Positions 44,396 through 52,663 of a stretch of DNA of 64,000 nt are shown here, piece by piece. The notes under the pieces were generated by a model. That model worked only from the letters and a program-made list of their open reading frames with translations, was not told the origin of the DNA and did not search any database. Numbering within the stretch: the first letter of the stretch is position 1; every line of letters starts with the position of its first letter. The translations under genes were made by a program, and so were the position numbers. Source of the DNA: Paenibacillus sp. FSL K6-1096 (GTDB lineage: Bacteria; Bacillota; Bacilli; Paenibacillales; Paenibacillaceae); contig NZ_CP150274.1 in NCBI RefSeq assembly GCF_037977055.1, positions 4,526,001 through 4,590,000 on the forward strand. The letters are read 5' to 3'.

Positions 44396-45436
44396 TTACC
44401 GGCTGGTATAGACCGGAACGGTGAACCAGAAGCGGCTGCCCGCGCCCTTAATGCTGTCTACGCCAATCTCGCCGCCATGCAGCTCAACAATCGATTGGGC
44501 GATGGCGAGACCTAGCCCGGCGCCGCCGCTATTTTTGCTGCGTGATTTATCGATCCGGTAGAAGCGTTCGAAGATGCGTGAGGTCTCCGCCGCATCGATT
44601 CCCTGGCCTTCATCCGTCACGGAGATGCGCAGGAACGGGCCGTCCTCGGCAGCCGCCAGCACGATATTTCCGCCCGCGGGAGAATGCTGAATGGCATTCT
44701 GCAGCAGATTGGACAGCACCCGCTTAATCTGTGTGGGCATCATCAGGGCCGCAGGCAGCTTATCCGGCAGCTCGATCTCTACCTTCAGCTGCTTCTCCGC
44801 CAGATGGAACGAGAAGCTCTCCAGCGTGCTGATCAGCAGCTCATCCGCATGGCAGGGCTGCGGGTCGAAGGTTCCGCCGCTGGCCTCCAGGCTGGATAGC
44901 TCAAAGAGGTCCTGAATCAGCCCGGCCAGCCGCTTCGTCTCCAGCCGGATGGTGTTCAGATACCGCTGGAAGGTCGCATCGTCCTTGATCACATCATCCT
45001 CCAGCGCTTCCACGAATGACTGAATGGAGGCGAGAGGGGTCCGCAGATCATGCGAGACATTAGCAATCAGCTCCCGCCGGGCGGACTCGGACTGGTGGAG
45101 ATGGTCGAAGCTCTCTTTTAACTTACTGCTCATCTCATTGAATTGCCGGGCCATCAGCTTGAACTCGTGCGGGCCAATCGTGGGAACCTCGGTGTGGAAA
45201 TCCCCCTCAGCAATCCGCACCGTCTGCTCGGTAATCCGGGCAATGGACTTCTCCACCGGCCGGGTCAGGAGGTGCTGCACGATGAAAGAGAACAGGGCGA
45301 TGCCGGCGGTGATGCCGGAGAGGTAGTAGAGCTGGTCAATGGTGAGCAGCATCCGGGAATAGCTGACGAAGAGACAGACCAGCAGGACGCCGATGCCGGT
45401 GAAGCTGGACAACAACAGATAGGTGCGCAGCTTCAT
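44396..45436 (-). CDS. Sensor histidine kinase (HAMP-HisKA-HATPase) of the Met-rich/Msr operon
   Basis: A 346-aa kinase with two close TM helices (about 8-27 and 35-60) and almost no extracytoplasmic loop, so it may sense within the membrane. HAMP about 60-112 and HisKA with 'NVSHDLRTPLASI' follow; the ATPase has 'NLLQNAIQHSP', 'DEGQGID' and 'GGAGLGLAI'. The ATG overlaps the stop of the response regulator by one base (TGATG), so the two are made together. The intramembrane-sensing form is common among kinases reacting to envelope stress. The signal is unknown; oxidants such as HOCl would fit the downstream genes. Confidence 0.9.
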   Translation of the reverse strand: MKLRTYLLLSSFTGIGVLLVCLFVSYSRMLLTIDQLYYLSGITAGIALFSFIVQHLLTRPVEKSIARITEQTVRIAEGDFHTEVPTIGPHEFKLMARQFNEMSSKLKESFDHLHQSESARRELIANVSHDLRTPLASIQSFVEALEDDVIKDDATFQRYLNTIRLETKRLAGLIQDLFELSSLEASGGTFDPQPCHADELLISTLESFSFHLAEKQLKVEIELPDKLPAALMMPTQIKRVLSNLLQNAIQHSPAGGNIVLAAAEDGPFLRISVTDEGQGIDAAETSRIFERFYRIDKSRSKNSGGAGLGLAIAQSIVELHGGEIGVDSIKGAGSRFWFTVPVYTSR

Positions 45437-46140
45437 CAGATACCGTCACCCGCAAACTTATAGCCGATGCCCCAGACCGTCTTGATATATTTCGGGTCGG
45501 AGGGAGCGGGTTCAATCTTCTCGCGTAATCTTCTTATATGCACAGTAACTGTGGTCGTGTCTCCTTCGTAGCTGAAATCCCAGACTTTGCTCAGAATCTG
45601 CGTCCGCGAGAACACCTGCCCCGGATGGCTGGCCAGCAGATACAGCAGCTCGAACTCGGTCACCGTCAAGTCCATCGCCTGCCCGCCGATCTCCACGGTG
45701 CGCTTCCCTACATCGATAGTCAGCCCTTCGTACTTAATCGTGTGCTCCGCAGCGGTAGCGGGCGATACCTGGACAACTCTCATCCGGCGCAGAATCGCCT
45801 GCACCCGCAGCACCAGCTCTCTTGGACTGAAGGGCTTGGTCAGGTAATCATCCGCCCCCATCGTCAGCCCCATCAGCCGGTCCTGCTCCTCGCCGCGCGC
45901 CGTCAGCATGATGATCGGGAGATCATCGGTCTGCCGGATCTCGCTGCACACCTCCCAGCCGTTCTTGTGCGGCATCATCAGATCGAGCACCATCAGACTG
46001 GGCGGCTGGCTGCGCCATAGCTCTAACGCCTCCAAGCCGTCCTTGGCGGTGGTGACCACATACCCTTCCCGTTCCAGATACCTGCGGCACACATCGGTAA
46101 TATTCGGATCATCATCAGCGACCAGCAAGCGTTCGTTCAT
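45436..46140 (-). CDS. OmpR/PhoB-type response regulator of the Met-rich/Msr operon
   Basis: A 234-aa regulator: receiver (about 1-118) with 'VADDDPNITD' and D53 in 'LMVLDLMMPHKNG', K in 'DYLTKPF', and a winged-helix output (about 135-232) with 'TVTEFELLYLLASHPGQVFSRTQIL' and 'VTVHIRRLREKIEP'. The start MNERLLVADDD is chosen because upstream in-frame codons (to 46203) run through the leader. It lies 76 bp after the Met-rich gene. The clustering implies control of the unit by its own two-component system. Confidence 0.9.
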   Translation of the reverse strand: MNERLLVADDDPNITDVCRRYLEREGYVVTTAKDGLEALELWRSQPPSLMVLDLMMPHKNGWEVCSEIRQTDDLPIIMLTARGEEQDRLMGLTMGADDYLTKPFSPRELVLRVQAILRRMRVVQVSPATAAEHTIKYEGLTIDVGKRTVEIGGQAMDLTVTEFELLYLLASHPGQVFSRTQILSKVWDFSYEGDTTTVTVHIRRLREKIEPAPSDPKYIKTVWGIGYKFAGDGI

Positions 46141-46216
46141 CTTAAACCCACCCCATATCCGTAAAAATCCATTTGATTCCATCATATCATATGGCGGGGG
46201 CACTGCTCTGTCTGGC

Positions 46217-46651
46217 TTATTCCATAGCCCCGGCAGGCTTCATGTACATGTTCACTACCGTATCCGCCACATAAGTGCTGCCATCATACAGGGCCGGAGC
46301 CATGCTCAGATTGACCGTTTTACCGTCGACCATCATTTTTTTCGACCCGATCATGATCTTGATCATCTTGGCCGCCGGCATCATGGTATCATCCATCATC
46401 TTACTGTCGTCCATCATCTTGCCATCGTCCATCATCTTGTCCATGTACATCAGCGAGACGGAGCGGTCTTTGCTGTTCCATTCAATGCTGTAGCCGTACA
46501 TCATGGCCGCCTGTCTTAAGTTCATCAGCTCCATGCCGTCTTTCTTCATCGTCTTGATGCCTGCCGCCGCACCGGCGATGCCGGACACCGCCAGAGAGAG
46601 AACCAGTACCGCTGTCATCATGAACCGTTTGCCTGCTTTGCTGTTACCCAT
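46217..46651 (-). CDS. Secreted methionine-rich stalk-like protein
   Basis: A 144-aa protein with a signal peptide (core 'MMTAVLVLSLAVSGIAGAAAG') and 26 methionines (18%); about 23 lie in the mature part. The centre has MDKMMDDGKMMDDSKMMDD-type repeats (about 67-88). Both flanks look like copper amine oxidase N-like halves ('MELMNLRQAAMMYGYSIEWNSKDRSVSLMY', 'KKMMVDGKTVNLSMAPALYDGSTYVADTVV'), so a Met-rich segment seems inserted in a stalk domain. ATG 46651 (GGAG 10 bases upstream) is preferred to GTG 46660. It heads the unit with TCS, CcdA and Trx-MsrA-MsrB. A sacrificial oxidant sink repaired by the Msr protein is the best guess; copper binding by Met clusters is the alternative. Confidence 0.85.
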   Translation of the reverse strand: MGNSKAGKRFMMTAVLVLSLAVSGIAGAAAGIKTMKKDGMELMNLRQAAMMYGYSIEWNSKDRSVSLMYMDKMMDDGKMMDDSKMMDDTMMPAAKMIKIMIGSKKMMVDGKTVNLSMAPALYDGSTYVADTVVNMYMKPAGAME

Positions 46652-46876
46652 GCTAATCACGCTCCATTTCGTTGTAGTGGTTACAGGGAACAGAATAAGC
46701 GGGAGAGCTTACGATTCTCTAAGCGAAATCTTACGATTGTATTACGGCAGCGGAGAAGCAGTATAACTTTTGACTATAGCCAGGTATCAAGTTTAAGTGT
46801 TACGTCCTTGAGCGTTCTCCATGCTAGAATTTATACACCAAGACAGAACAGTGAGAGACTAGAGGAGGACTATAAT

Positions 46877-48034
46877 ATGTGCGAGAGATTTCAGATCGTA
46901 GGCAGCCTGCTGCGTCCGGCGGAGCTATTAGAATATAAACAGCAAATCGAACACCGGGACGATATTCAATATCCGTTCTATGGAGACTTCCAGGGGTATG
47001 AGCAGTGTGAAGCAAAGGCAATTCAGACGGTAGTGGAGCAGGAGAAGGAGAACGGGCTGTCGATTCTGACTGATGGAGAATATTCCAAGTCGATGTGGCA
47101 TCTGGACTTCGTGTGGGGCTTCCAGGGGATTCAGCGTTATATTGCCGATCACGGGTATTTCTTCAGAGACATTGACGGCAGCTCCAAATACGAGACGCGA
47201 AAAGACATCGGCCTCCGCATCACCGGCGAGCTGGGCGGGAAGAATCACCACTTCCTTCAGGCGTACCGCCAGCTTCAGGACCATGCCGGAGACCGGGAGA
47301 CGAAGCTGTGTGTGCCTTCGCCGTCCCATATTTTCGGAGAGCTGTCCTGGTCGGATAACATTGGCGGCGAAGGTGCAGTGTACCAGAACCGCGATGAGCT
47401 GAAGGCAGGGCTCGTGAAGGCGTATAAGGATTTTGTTGGGGAATTCGCAGCTGCTGGCGGCAAAATCCTTCAATTCGACGACTGCCTCTGGGAGCTGTTC
47501 GCGGACGATAATCCGAATTCACCGTTCACCGGCGAGAAGGTCAATCATGAGGAAGTACAGAGTCTTGCTGCAGACTTCATTGATATTAACAATACGATTA
47601 TCGATTACGGGCACAGCCTGGGGCTGAAAATGTGGACCCATAACTGCCGCGGTAATTATGATTCGCGCAATATGGGCGGCGGCTCCTATGTGAAGATTGC
47701 CAACCTGTTCCTGAAGCAGCTGAAGTATGACCGCTTCTTCCTGGAGTGGGACGATGAGCGCGCTGGCTCGCTGGAGGCACTTGCCGTGTTCAAAGATAGA
47801 CCGGAGACGGAGATCGTGCTGGGCCTGCTGTCCTCCAAGACGAGCACGCTGGACGATGAGGAACGTGTTCTGAGAATGCTGGACGAAGCCTCCAAAATCA
47901 TTCCGAAGGAGAGACTGCTGCTCTCCCATCAATGCGGCTTCGCCTCCTGTGACGGGGGTAATGAGCTGACGCAAGCGGAGCAATGGGCGAAGATCAGACA
48001 GGGGCAAAAGATTGCTCAACAATATTGGGCTTAA
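46877..48034 (+). CDS. MetE-like cobalamin-independent methionine synthase family protein (YxjG/YxjH type)
   Basis: A 385-aa TIM-barrel protein resembling the C-terminal half of MetE: 'VGSLLRPAELLEYK', 'ILTDGEYSKSMWHLDFVWGFQG', 'ILQFDDCLWELF', 'MWTHNCRGN' and 'LLLSHQCGFASC', where the His/Cys residues fit the zinc site. Such short forms (B. subtilis YxjG/YxjH) methylate homocysteine or use other methyl donors. The ATG at 46877 follows AGAGGAGG; the frame is open upstream to 46808. No S-box riboswitch is visible. It is divergent to the Met-rich/Msr operon. A terminator follows at 48068. Confidence 0.85.
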   Translation: MCERFQIVGSLLRPAELLEYKQQIEHRDDIQYPFYGDFQGYEQCEAKAIQTVVEQEKENGLSILTDGEYSKSMWHLDFVWGFQGIQRYIADHGYFFRDIDGSSKYETRKDIGLRITGELGGKNHHFLQAYRQLQDHAGDRETKLCVPSPSHIFGELSWSDNIGGEGAVYQNRDELKAGLVKAYKDFVGEFAAAGGKILQFDDCLWELFADDNPNSPFTGEKVNHEEVQSLAADFIDINNTIIDYGHSLGLKMWTHNCRGNYDSRNMGGGSYVKIANLFLKQLKYDRFFLEWDDERAGSLEALAVFKDRPETEIVLGLLSSKTSTLDDEERVLRMLDEASKIIPKERLLLSHQCGFASCDGGNELTQAEQWAKIRQGQKIAQQYWA

Positions 48035-48067
48035 CATCATTAATTAGACAATAACTGTTCTTAAAAG

Positions 48068-48106
48068 CAAGCCCGCACCTGGAAACAGGATGCGGGCTTG
48101 TTGCTG
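48068..48106 (+). terminator. Terminator after MetE-like gene
   Basis: CAAGCCCGCA (48068-48077) pairs with TGCGGGCTTG (48091-48100), then TTGCTGTTT. Confidence 0.85.
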
Positions 48107-48189
48107 TTTAGGAAGTCCACTGAACGAGGAGCAGATGGTGCTGCTGCGCCAAAGGTGGCCCATGCTCCACAGCCAGTAACATTTATAGA

Positions 48190-48373
48190 AAAATCCTGCA
48201 GGAAGTGCAACAATACTGCTCCTCACAAGCGGTTTATGTCGAAATTATGCAAGAAATGCAACAATTTTAGCGCTAATCTGCTCTAGACTCCGAAATTTGT
48301 GCAAATAATGCAACATTGTACATTCAGTAAGTAATAGTTAAAGAGGAATCCTGCAAAAATTGCAACAATTTTC
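48190..48373. repeat. Four-copy 52-bp-spaced repeat with TGCA(N5)TGCAACA core
   Basis: The motif TGCA, five bases, TGCAACA occurs at 48197, 48248, 48300 and 48352, that is, with steps of 51, 52 and 52 bp (close to five DNA turns). Cores are TGCAGGAAGTGCAACAAT, TGCAAGAAATGCAACAAT, TGCAAATAATGCAACATT and TGCAAAAATTGCAACAAT. Sequence between cores is poorly conserved. It fills the spacer between the MetE-like gene and the Fur-box promoter. It may be a Paenibacillus intergenic repeat family or a set of binding sites. Confidence 0.75.
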
Positions 48374-48545
48374 TATACAAACGGCCGGAAGTCCAAAACT
48401 TCTCTGGAGTCACGGCCAATCCCCCCAAAAAAACGTTAGCCCTTTTTATATAGCTAAACACGATGTCGCATTTATCCGGCCGCAATGTCGCAAAAGTACA
48501 TGGAAACAAAGGCGGCAAATCGGATATACTCGCTTTAACAATTAT

Positions 48546-48564
48546 GATAATGAAAATCATTATC
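48546..48564. promoter_or_regulatory. Fur box
   Basis: GATAATGAAAATCATTATC matches the 19-bp Fur consensus at 18 positions (one A for T). It ends 28 bases before the ATG of the binding-protein gene, so it should shut the promoter when iron is plentiful. Confidence 0.9.
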
Positions 48565-48592
48565 ACATAATAGATATTAGGGGGATTTCAGC

Positions 48593-49660
48593 ATGAACAG
48601 AGCAACAAGGGGACAGAAGGCCGGACGGAAGAAACACGCCACCCGGAAATCAGGACTATTCATGGTATGTATGCTGGCACTGGTACTCGTGCTGGCAGCT
48701 TGCGGAACTGGAGGGGGCAACAATGCAGGCACAACTGCACAGCCGTCAGCGTCAGCCGAGCCGTCTCCGTCATCAGAAGCACAAGCTCAGGCCACGCCGG
48801 AGGCACAGGCTACAGCAGCCTACCCGGTTACCCTCACACATATCAAGGGTGAATATACGCTGACGGAGAAGCCGAAGGTAATCGCTGTGCTTGACGTGAA
48901 ATTCGCCGATCAGCTGATCGCGCTGGGAGAGAAACCGGCAGGCAGCGTTGTTGCCGGAACCAAGGACGAGTTCCCGGAATATCTGAGTGCTCAGATGGAC
49001 GGTGTGAAGGTCCTGGGTACCCGGGATGAGCCCAATCTGGAGGCGATTGTGGCGCTGAACCCGGATCTGATTCTGATGACAGACTTCCAGGAGGAAGCCT
49101 ATGAGAGCGTAAGTAAAATTGCGCCTACGATCGTCCTGGACTTCTATGAGGATTGGCGGGATACGCTAGCTACCATCGGTACAATTACAGGCAAGCAGGC
49201 AGAAGCTGAAGTGGTGAAAAAGGACTACGAGGACAAAATCACCGGACTGCGGGAGCAGCTGTCGGCGAAGCTGGGTGACGAGACGGTAGCGCTGATCCGT
49301 CCGAGACCGGAAGGGATCCGGGTACATGGTCCCGAGCACCGGACCGGAAGCATTTTATATGAGGATCTGGGATTAAAGGCTCCTGCGTTCGTTCAGGCAA
49401 TCAAAGATGACACCTCAATTGAAATATCGATGGAGACCGTCGCTGATATCGGGGCAGATCACTATTTCCTGCTCTCGGATGATCTATTCGCCAAAGAGGC
49501 AGAGGCGCTGGCCAGCAGTCCGATCTGGAAATCCCTTGAGCCAGTCAAGAATAACCGTGCCTATGAAGTGAATTCAACGCTCTGGATCGCTTATTATGGT
49601 CCGCTTGCAATCAATATTATTGTGGATCAGGCCGCAGAGGCGCTGCTCGGAGCGAACTGA
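48593..49660 (+). CDS. Iron-siderophore ABC transporter substrate-binding lipoprotein
   Basis: A 355-aa protein with a basic N-terminus and lipobox LAAC (C at about 37), then a Ser/Ala/Gln-rich linker. The FhuD/FeuA-type (class III) binding domain follows: 'KVIAVLDVKFADQLIALGEKPAGSV', 'NLEAIVALNPDLILMTDFQEE', 'ALIRPRPEGIRVHG', 'IAYYGPLAINIIVDQAAEALL'. Directly after a Fur box. The reductase gene at 49662 follows after one base. No permease or ATPase gene lies in this window, so it must share one encoded elsewhere. Its domain is clearly related to the C-terminal half of the AraC regulator at 50481. Confidence 0.92.
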   Translation: MNRATRGQKAGRKKHATRKSGLFMVCMLALVLVLAACGTGGGNNAGTTAQPSASAEPSPSSEAQAQATPEAQATAAYPVTLTHIKGEYTLTEKPKVIAVLDVKFADQLIALGEKPAGSVVAGTKDEFPEYLSAQMDGVKVLGTRDEPNLEAIVALNPDLILMTDFQEEAYESVSKIAPTIVLDFYEDWRDTLATIGTITGKQAEAEVVKKDYEDKITGLREQLSAKLGDETVALIRPRPEGIRVHGPEHRTGSILYEDLGLKAPAFVQAIKDDTSIEISMETVADIGADHYFLLSDDLFAKEAEALASSPIWKSLEPVKNNRAYEVNSTLWIAYYGPLAINIIVDQAAEALLGAN

Positions 49661-49661
49661 G

Positions 49662-50429
49662 ATGGACCGCTATCTGTCGTCGGCCTCCTGGAGGGAACTG
49701 GCGGAGGATTTCTGGATGATGCTGGGGGAGCCGCCTGCGGACAGTGTCCGCACCATTGCTCTGAGTGAACTGCAGGACGAAGCGGCATGCCGCGAATATG
49801 TCAGCTGGTTTAAGGATTATATCGGTGCGCCGGATACGCAGGTTGCGGCTTCCATGCTGGCCAAACGGATCGGTTATCTGTGGATTGCGCCAATGTTGAC
49901 CGCTATGACTTTGCATAATCGTGAGGTGCTCTTCCCGCTGGACAGAAGCTTCCTCTACCACCCGGCCTCTACAGAAGAGACGACCTTTCCTTTCCTGGCG
50001 GTGGACGGAATTCAGTCATCCTCACCGGCGGATGATCGTGAGGTGTGGCGCGAAGCGGTTGTAGAGGAGAATTTTGCGGCACGGCTTGCCCCGATGCTGC
50101 AGACGCTTGCCACGGTTGGGCCTGTCTCGATGGCCGTGCTGTGGGAGAATATTATGGTGCGGATTGCCCCGCTGTATGCGTCTGGAACAGACCCATCCGG
50201 CCAAGCAAGGCTGCGGGTGCAGGAGGATTTTGCATATCTGACCCGGACGGCCCCCGGCCAATGCTTCGGCGCAAGACGCAATCCGTTCACCCGGTTCACA
50301 GAGGGAAATGATGAGTCACCGGTTGCGAAGAGCACGCGTATCACCTGCTGCTTGTACTACCGGATGTCAGAGGAATATTGCAGGAAATGCCCGAAAATTG
50401 ACAGTGAGAATAAATCTCAACTAAAATGA
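49662..50429 (+). CDS. FhuF-like ferric-siderophore reductase
   Basis: A 255-aa protein with the C-terminal [2Fe-2S] pattern of FhuF: C-C-x10-C-x2-C in 'TCCLYYRMSEEYCRKCPK'. FhuF proteins reduce Fe(III) bound to siderophores in the cytoplasm so that iron is released. The start at 49662 is one base after the stop of the binding-protein gene (TGAGATG), so expression is coupled and Fur controlled; the frame is open further upstream only as a shadow. The N-terminal domain is helical and fits the family. Confidence 0.88.
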   Translation: MDRYLSSASWRELAEDFWMMLGEPPADSVRTIALSELQDEAACREYVSWFKDYIGAPDTQVAASMLAKRIGYLWIAPMLTAMTLHNREVLFPLDRSFLYHPASTEETTFPFLAVDGIQSSSPADDREVWREAVVEENFAARLAPMLQTLATVGPVSMAVLWENIMVRIAPLYASGTDPSGQARLRVQEDFAYLTRTAPGQCFGARRNPFTRFTEGNDESPVAKSTRITCCLYYRMSEEYCRKCPKIDSENKSQLK

Positions 50430-50480
50430 CAGCAGGTCTATCCATTTCGTACAGGATACTGTTGTCAGGAGATGAGAGAA

Positions 50481-52202
50481 ATGCCGCAACAAGAACAGGC
50501 AAGTCTATGGAGTGATACGGCGGTCAAGATGCTTGACGTGCGCAGCGGCACTGTGCCGCCCGGTGGTAGTATAAGCGAGACGGGACTGGCGGCTAATCTG
50601 CTGCTGCTGGCCATCGGCGGGCAGGGAGGGCTTGTGATCAATGGTGAAGGCTGCCATGTCCAGGCCTCTTTTGCTTGTCATGCTGCCAAGGGATCAGCCT
50701 ATACTCTGACTGCGGAATCAGACAACATTCATTATACAGCGATCGGCTACAAGGCCATTCCTGTGGCGGGAGCCGCCCATGTGCTCTTCCCTCCGCGCAA
50801 TCACCCGCTGCGCACTTCGTTTGTGCACCATCCCGCGCTCCCGGCGGAGCTGCATCTGGCGGCGGACAGGATTGCAGCCAAATGGCGCCTGGGCGAAGGG
50901 CTGGAACGCTTCCATGCCAATGCGCTGCTGCAGGGGATGCTCTACGAGCTTATTATGGAGCATGAACGCGGCCAGGGCGGCATGGAGCCGGATGTGGTGG
51001 AGATTGTTGCCGCCTATATCGAGGGGCATTACCGTCAGGAGCTGGGGCTGAAAGAGCTGGCGGCGCTGGCCGGATGCGGCGTGCGCCAGCTCCAGCGGCG
51101 GTTCAAGCAGGAGAAGCGGCTCGGGCCGATGGAATATGTGATCCGTCTGCGGATGGAGAATGCAGAGCGGATGCTGCGTTACACGGACGCTTCTATCGGT
51201 GAAATCGCCGAGCGGACAGGCTACCGTGACATGTATTATTTCAGCAGAGCGTTCAAGAAGCATTACGGAGTCCCCCCGCAGCACTACAGACGCACTGCCG
51301 CTTCAGCTCCCGGTGCGCTCTCCGCTGCTTCAGGACTGCCGGAACGCTTGACTTCCCCGCAAGGGTCTCAACAGGCTCCGGTGATCCCCCATCTGCGGGG
51401 CGAATATGGTGTTACCGCTGCTCCGCAGCGGATCGCCGTACTGGACGTTCAATATGCTGACCATCTGCATGCGCTGGGGATGTCCCCCGCAGGAAGCGTA
51501 GGCTTCGGAAGCAGAGAGCTGAACTTCCCCGCTTATTTCCGGGAGAGGTTAAGGGGAACGGAAATGCTTGGAACCTATGAGCACCCGGACCTGGAGGCAG
51601 TTGAGCGGCTGCGGCCGGATCTGATTATCTGCACCGAGGTGCATGCTCCGCAGTATGAACGCCTGAGCCGGGTGGCGCCGGCGATCATGTTCAAGCGCAA
51701 TGAGAGCTGGCAGACGATTCTGCGCCTGTTCGGCGAACTGACCGGCAAGCAGGCGGAGGCGGAACGGATGATTGCCGGTTACCTCCGCCGTACGGCGTTG
51801 CTGTCCGCTGAGCTTGCTCCGGTATTGGCCGGTAAAAGCGTTGCACTAATCCGCCCGCGGGATTCAATAGTCCGGGTACATACGGCTTCGCACCGCACAG
51901 GTGCTGTGCTGTACCGCGACCTTGGTCTGCCTGCTCCGCAATTTGTGGCCGCCCCTTCCTCCGACACGGCTTATCACATTTCCGTAGACAGACTGCCGGC
52001 TGTGCATGCGAATTATTACTTTCTGCTAAGCAACGAGACGATGCAGGAGGGAATATCCCTGACAGAGCAAAGCGTGAGGGGTATGCTGGGTACAGACCCG
52101 CAGCGTATCTACCCGGTGGATGCGGCTACCTGGATCGGCTGCTATGGACCGACAGGCATCAATTGTATTGTGGATCAGGTGGCCCGGGCCTTGCTGGCTT
52201 AG
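50481..52202 (+). CDS. AraC-family regulator with fused siderophore-binding domain (Btr-like)
   Basis: A 573-aa protein. N-terminal cupin-like part (about 1-150), AraC HTH pair (about 170-270: 'LKELAALAGCGVRQLQRRFKQ', 'IGEIAERTGYRDMYYFSRAFKKHYG'), then a class III binding-protein domain (about 295-570) with 'IAVLDVQYADHLHALGMSPAGSV' and 'CYGPTGINCIVDQVARALL', close to the lipoprotein at 48593. B. subtilis Btr has the same layout and activates siderophore uptake when it binds the ferric siderophore in the cytoplasm. The ATG at 50481 is preferred over 50472, which would overlap the CAGGAG site. Likely activator of this locus. Confidence 0.88.
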   Translation: MPQQEQASLWSDTAVKMLDVRSGTVPPGGSISETGLAANLLLLAIGGQGGLVINGEGCHVQASFACHAAKGSAYTLTAESDNIHYTAIGYKAIPVAGAAHVLFPPRNHPLRTSFVHHPALPAELHLAADRIAAKWRLGEGLERFHANALLQGMLYELIMEHERGQGGMEPDVVEIVAAYIEGHYRQELGLKELAALAGCGVRQLQRRFKQEKRLGPMEYVIRLRMENAERMLRYTDASIGEIAERTGYRDMYYFSRAFKKHYGVPPQHYRRTAASAPGALSAASGLPERLTSPQGSQQAPVIPHLRGEYGVTAAPQRIAVLDVQYADHLHALGMSPAGSVGFGSRELNFPAYFRERLRGTEMLGTYEHPDLEAVERLRPDLIICTEVHAPQYERLSRVAPAIMFKRNESWQTILRLFGELTGKQAEAERMIAGYLRRTALLSAELAPVLAGKSVALIRPRDSIVRVHTASHRTGAVLYRDLGLPAPQFVAAPSSDTAYHISVDRLPAVHANYYFLLSNETMQEGISLTEQSVRGMLGTDPQRIYPVDAATWIGCYGPTGINCIVDQVARALLA

Positions 52203-52231
52203 GCGTGTTAAGTAGCCAAGCCGGAATCGTC

Positions 52232-52663
52232 TCACATCTCCCTATCATACTTCAGGCGGTAATACGTCCCGTACCCGATAGTGAACAGGTAGGCGAATAC
52301 CAGTAACAGCACCACGGTGAGCTCGGTCTCCATCAAGGCGAAGGCCAGCATCAAGGCTCCGAACACAAAAACCATCATATCATAGGCTTTCGCCTTCGCC
52401 CGGTTGGCAATGGCAACATTACGTTCATCGTTCTTGTTGATCTCAAGCTGCTTGGCGATGGCGGGGCTGTTCTTCAGCGCACGCCTCCCGATCAGTTCCC
52501 CCATTCCGCCGCCGAACAGGCCGCAGCCTATTCCGATACAGACATAAGGCAGTGACCGCAGCACCCCCTGCGGGTCTGGAGTAGTTCGAATAAGGTACAA
52601 ACTGCCCGCCAGCAAGAGTAGACCAGCAATGACCAGAACATAAGCGGTGACCGATTTCTTCAT
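52232..52663 (-). CDS. Four-TM membrane protein paired with an Xre regulator
   Basis: A 143-aa protein with four hydrophobic segments (about 7-26, 36-55, 92-110, 114-133) and a basic loop with 'INKNDERNVAIANRAKAKAYD', as in the DUF2178-like proteins that commonly sit beside a small Xre gene in Firmicutes. The ATG overlaps the stop of the Xre gene (ATGA), so the two are one unit. Function is unknown; pairs like this behave as self-regulated membrane modules. Confidence 0.8.
   Translation of the reverse strand: MKKSVTAYVLVIAGLLLLAGSLYLIRTTPDPQGVLRSLPYVCIGIGCGLFGGGMGELIGRRALKNSPAIAKQLEINKNDERNVAIANRAKAKAYDMMVFVFGALMLAFALMETELTVVLLLVFAYLFTIGYGTYYRLKYDREM

Noticed and set aside
46760..46876. S-box (SAM) riboswitch before the MetE-like gene
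   Set aside because: None of the conserved S-box elements is present and the leader is too short.
48190..48373. Possible CRISPR array with 52-bp steps
   Set aside because: The conserved core is only about 18 bases, imperfect, with four copies and no cas genes; treated as dispersed or regulatory repeats.
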